Assembly (NCBI GenBank): GCA_007116425.1
Contig: SKIL01000110.1
Location: forward strand, 1 to 6,440
DNA: 6,440 bases
From: Bacteriovoracaceae bacterium
GTDB taxonomy: Bacteria > Bdellovibrionota > Bacteriovoracia > Bacteriovoracales > Bacteriovoracaceae
Direction: 5' to 3'
Shown: positions 5,661-6,440 of the stretch, piece after piece
Layout of the letters: the number at the start of each line of letters is the position of its first letter
How positions within the stretch are numbered: position 1 is the first letter of the stretch
The notes under the pieces: model-generated
What the model saw: only the letters and a program-made list of their open reading frames with translations
The model's database searches: none
Told to the model about the DNA's origin: nothing
Made by a program: the position numbers and the translations under genes

Positions 5661-6440
5661 TTGGAGTTAGTTAACAAACCTCTATCTTTTGATATGAAGC
5701 TGCCTGTTGTGCAATCATTAGGCTTACACTTAAGCTTTGTAGTGCTTCTGGTGGCATTAGGGCAAGCTGAATTCATGGCCCGAAGAGAACTACTCCGTGA
5801 AAATATACAATTGGTTGAAGCTTCCGTTCGTGTTGACTTGGTTGCGATGCCTGTCGAGACACTACAAGAATTAAGGGCCATATCAGAGCAGGCTGCTGCA
5901 CCTGCTCCTGAGCCTGAGCCTGTTGCTCCGCCTGCTCCAGCAAAACCATCTCCGCCGGTTGCGTCTCAAGCTGAAATTGAAGCTGCTGCACAAAGAGAGT
6001 TTTTGATTGAAAATGAAAAGGCGAAAGCTTTGGAAGAACAAAAAGCGCAAGAGCGAGAAAGAGAGCGAATTGCACGAGAGCAGGAAGCTGAGTCTGAAAA
6101 CTTTATGAATTTTTTGCGGCAAGCTTCATCCCAAGAAGCTAGTCAAGACTCAGAACCCGCAAGAAGAGTTGATCCAAATGTTCAAAGGCGTCTTCAGGAT
6201 TTAGTTTTGCGAGGTAATAAGGTTAGTGAGGGGGTTGCTCTTGTTGGTGGCGGTAGTGGAGAAGTGAGTAGTGAGTTTGTAAGCTATTTACAGGGGCTAC
6301 CTGATAGAGTTCGACCTCACTGGAGGCTTCCTAGCTATTTAGTTGATCAGGGTTATCAATGTCGAGTAAGAGTTTTTATTTCTGACTCGGGAAGATTAAT
6401 TCGTGCCGAGTTATATGAAACCAGTGGTAATGATGAATAT
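5661..6440 (+). CDS. tolA: TolA/TonB-family energy-transducing protein, 3' end cut by the window
   Basis: Periplasm-spanning rod that passes TolQR force to the outer membrane. The frame stays open from TTG 5661 to the window end: 260 residues, no stop. Residues 16-36 are the membrane anchor; S19 and H23 reproduce the S-x3-H face of TolA (S18/H22 in E. coli) that contacts TolQ/TolR. A Pro/Ala/Glu-rich stretch (78-102) is followed by a charged coiled coil (about 104-146, including ERERERIARE). A Gly-rich linker (VGGGSG, 195-200) leads to the C-terminal domain at about 204-260, with LPDRVRPHWRLP, a strand C234-RVRVFIS and ELYETSGNDEY. This matches the TonB/TolA C-terminal fold: a Trp followed by LP, then a VxVxI strand and an SGN motif. 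It is called TolA rather than TonB because it follows tolQ and tolR, but TonB remains possible. The TTG start is inferred from the upstream GAGAGG; the later ATG at 5694 would remove 11 residues. Confidence 0.85.
   Translation, partial: MELVNKPLSFDMKLPVVQSLGLHLSFVVLLVALGQAEFMARRELLRENIQLVEASVRVDLVAMPVETLQELRAISEQAAAPAPEPEPVAPPAPAKPSPPVASQAEIEAAAQREFLIENEKAKALEEQKAQERERERIAREQEAESENFMNFLRQASSQEASQDSEPARRVDPNVQRRLQDLVLRGNKVSEGVALVGGGSGEVSSEFVSYLQGLPDRVRPHWRLPSYLVDQGYQCRVRVFISDSGRLIRAELYETSGNDEY

Noticed and set aside
5884..5960. Possible short tandem repeat (GCT/CCT/GAG-rich tract)
   Set aside because: It encodes the Pro/Ala/Glu-rich linker of the TolA-like protein. The units are degenerate and not a regular DNA repeat.
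5573..6122. Several open frames on the - strand, rich in Gln, Ser, Leu or Arg
   Set aside because: They lie opposite the end of tolR and the Pro/Ala/Glu-rich and coiled-coil parts of the TolA-like gene. Repetitive GCT/CCT/GAG codons keep the reverse strand open by chance. No ribosome site or recognisable domain supports them.

Overview
The window is densely coded, with every gene on the + strand and short or no gaps, and it is AT-rich (roughly 37-38% GC by eye). It carries Gram-negative envelope genes: SppA, LapB and the Tol motor-bridge proteins TolQ, TolR and TolA. The low GC and this gene mix would fit a low-GC Gram-negative such as a Bacteriovorax/Halobacteriovorax-like member of the Bdellovibrionota. 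That placement is an impression from the sequence, not a demonstrated assignment.

Left part (40-2252): sppA (signal-peptide peptidase, GTG start) is followed 26 bases later by lapB (TPR protein with an N-terminal membrane anchor and a C-terminal four-cysteine zinc ribbon). Both act at the inner membrane. SppA degrades cleaved signal peptides. LapB in enterobacteria adjusts lipopolysaccharide synthesis through FtsH and LpxC.

Middle part (2275-4436): three genes without assigned names form a tightly coupled group. The first is a secreted 138-residue protein with an SH3b-like core. The second is a secreted 303-residue protein that looks like an M48 metallopeptidase whose HExxH zinc site has been lost (YENFI). 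The third is a 278-residue inner-membrane protein with about eight spans. The first pair overlaps by ATGA and the second pair abuts as TAA-ATG, so the three are probably made together. This group is the least explained part of the window.

Right part (4437-6440): a 90-base gap holds an extended -10 promoter candidate and a strong ribosome binding site, then tolQ (GTG start), tolR, and a tolA/tonB-like gene. The last gene starts at a TTG and runs off the window end, so its C-terminal domain is incomplete. TolQ and TolR form the proton-driven inner-membrane motor, and TolA carries its force across the periplasm to the outer membrane.

Overall this looks like an envelope-maintenance region: proteolysis, control of lipopolysaccharide synthesis, an uncharacterised periplasmic/membrane trio that may include a pseudoprotease, and the Tol machine. 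No RNA genes, mobile elements, CRISPR arrays or long repeats were seen.
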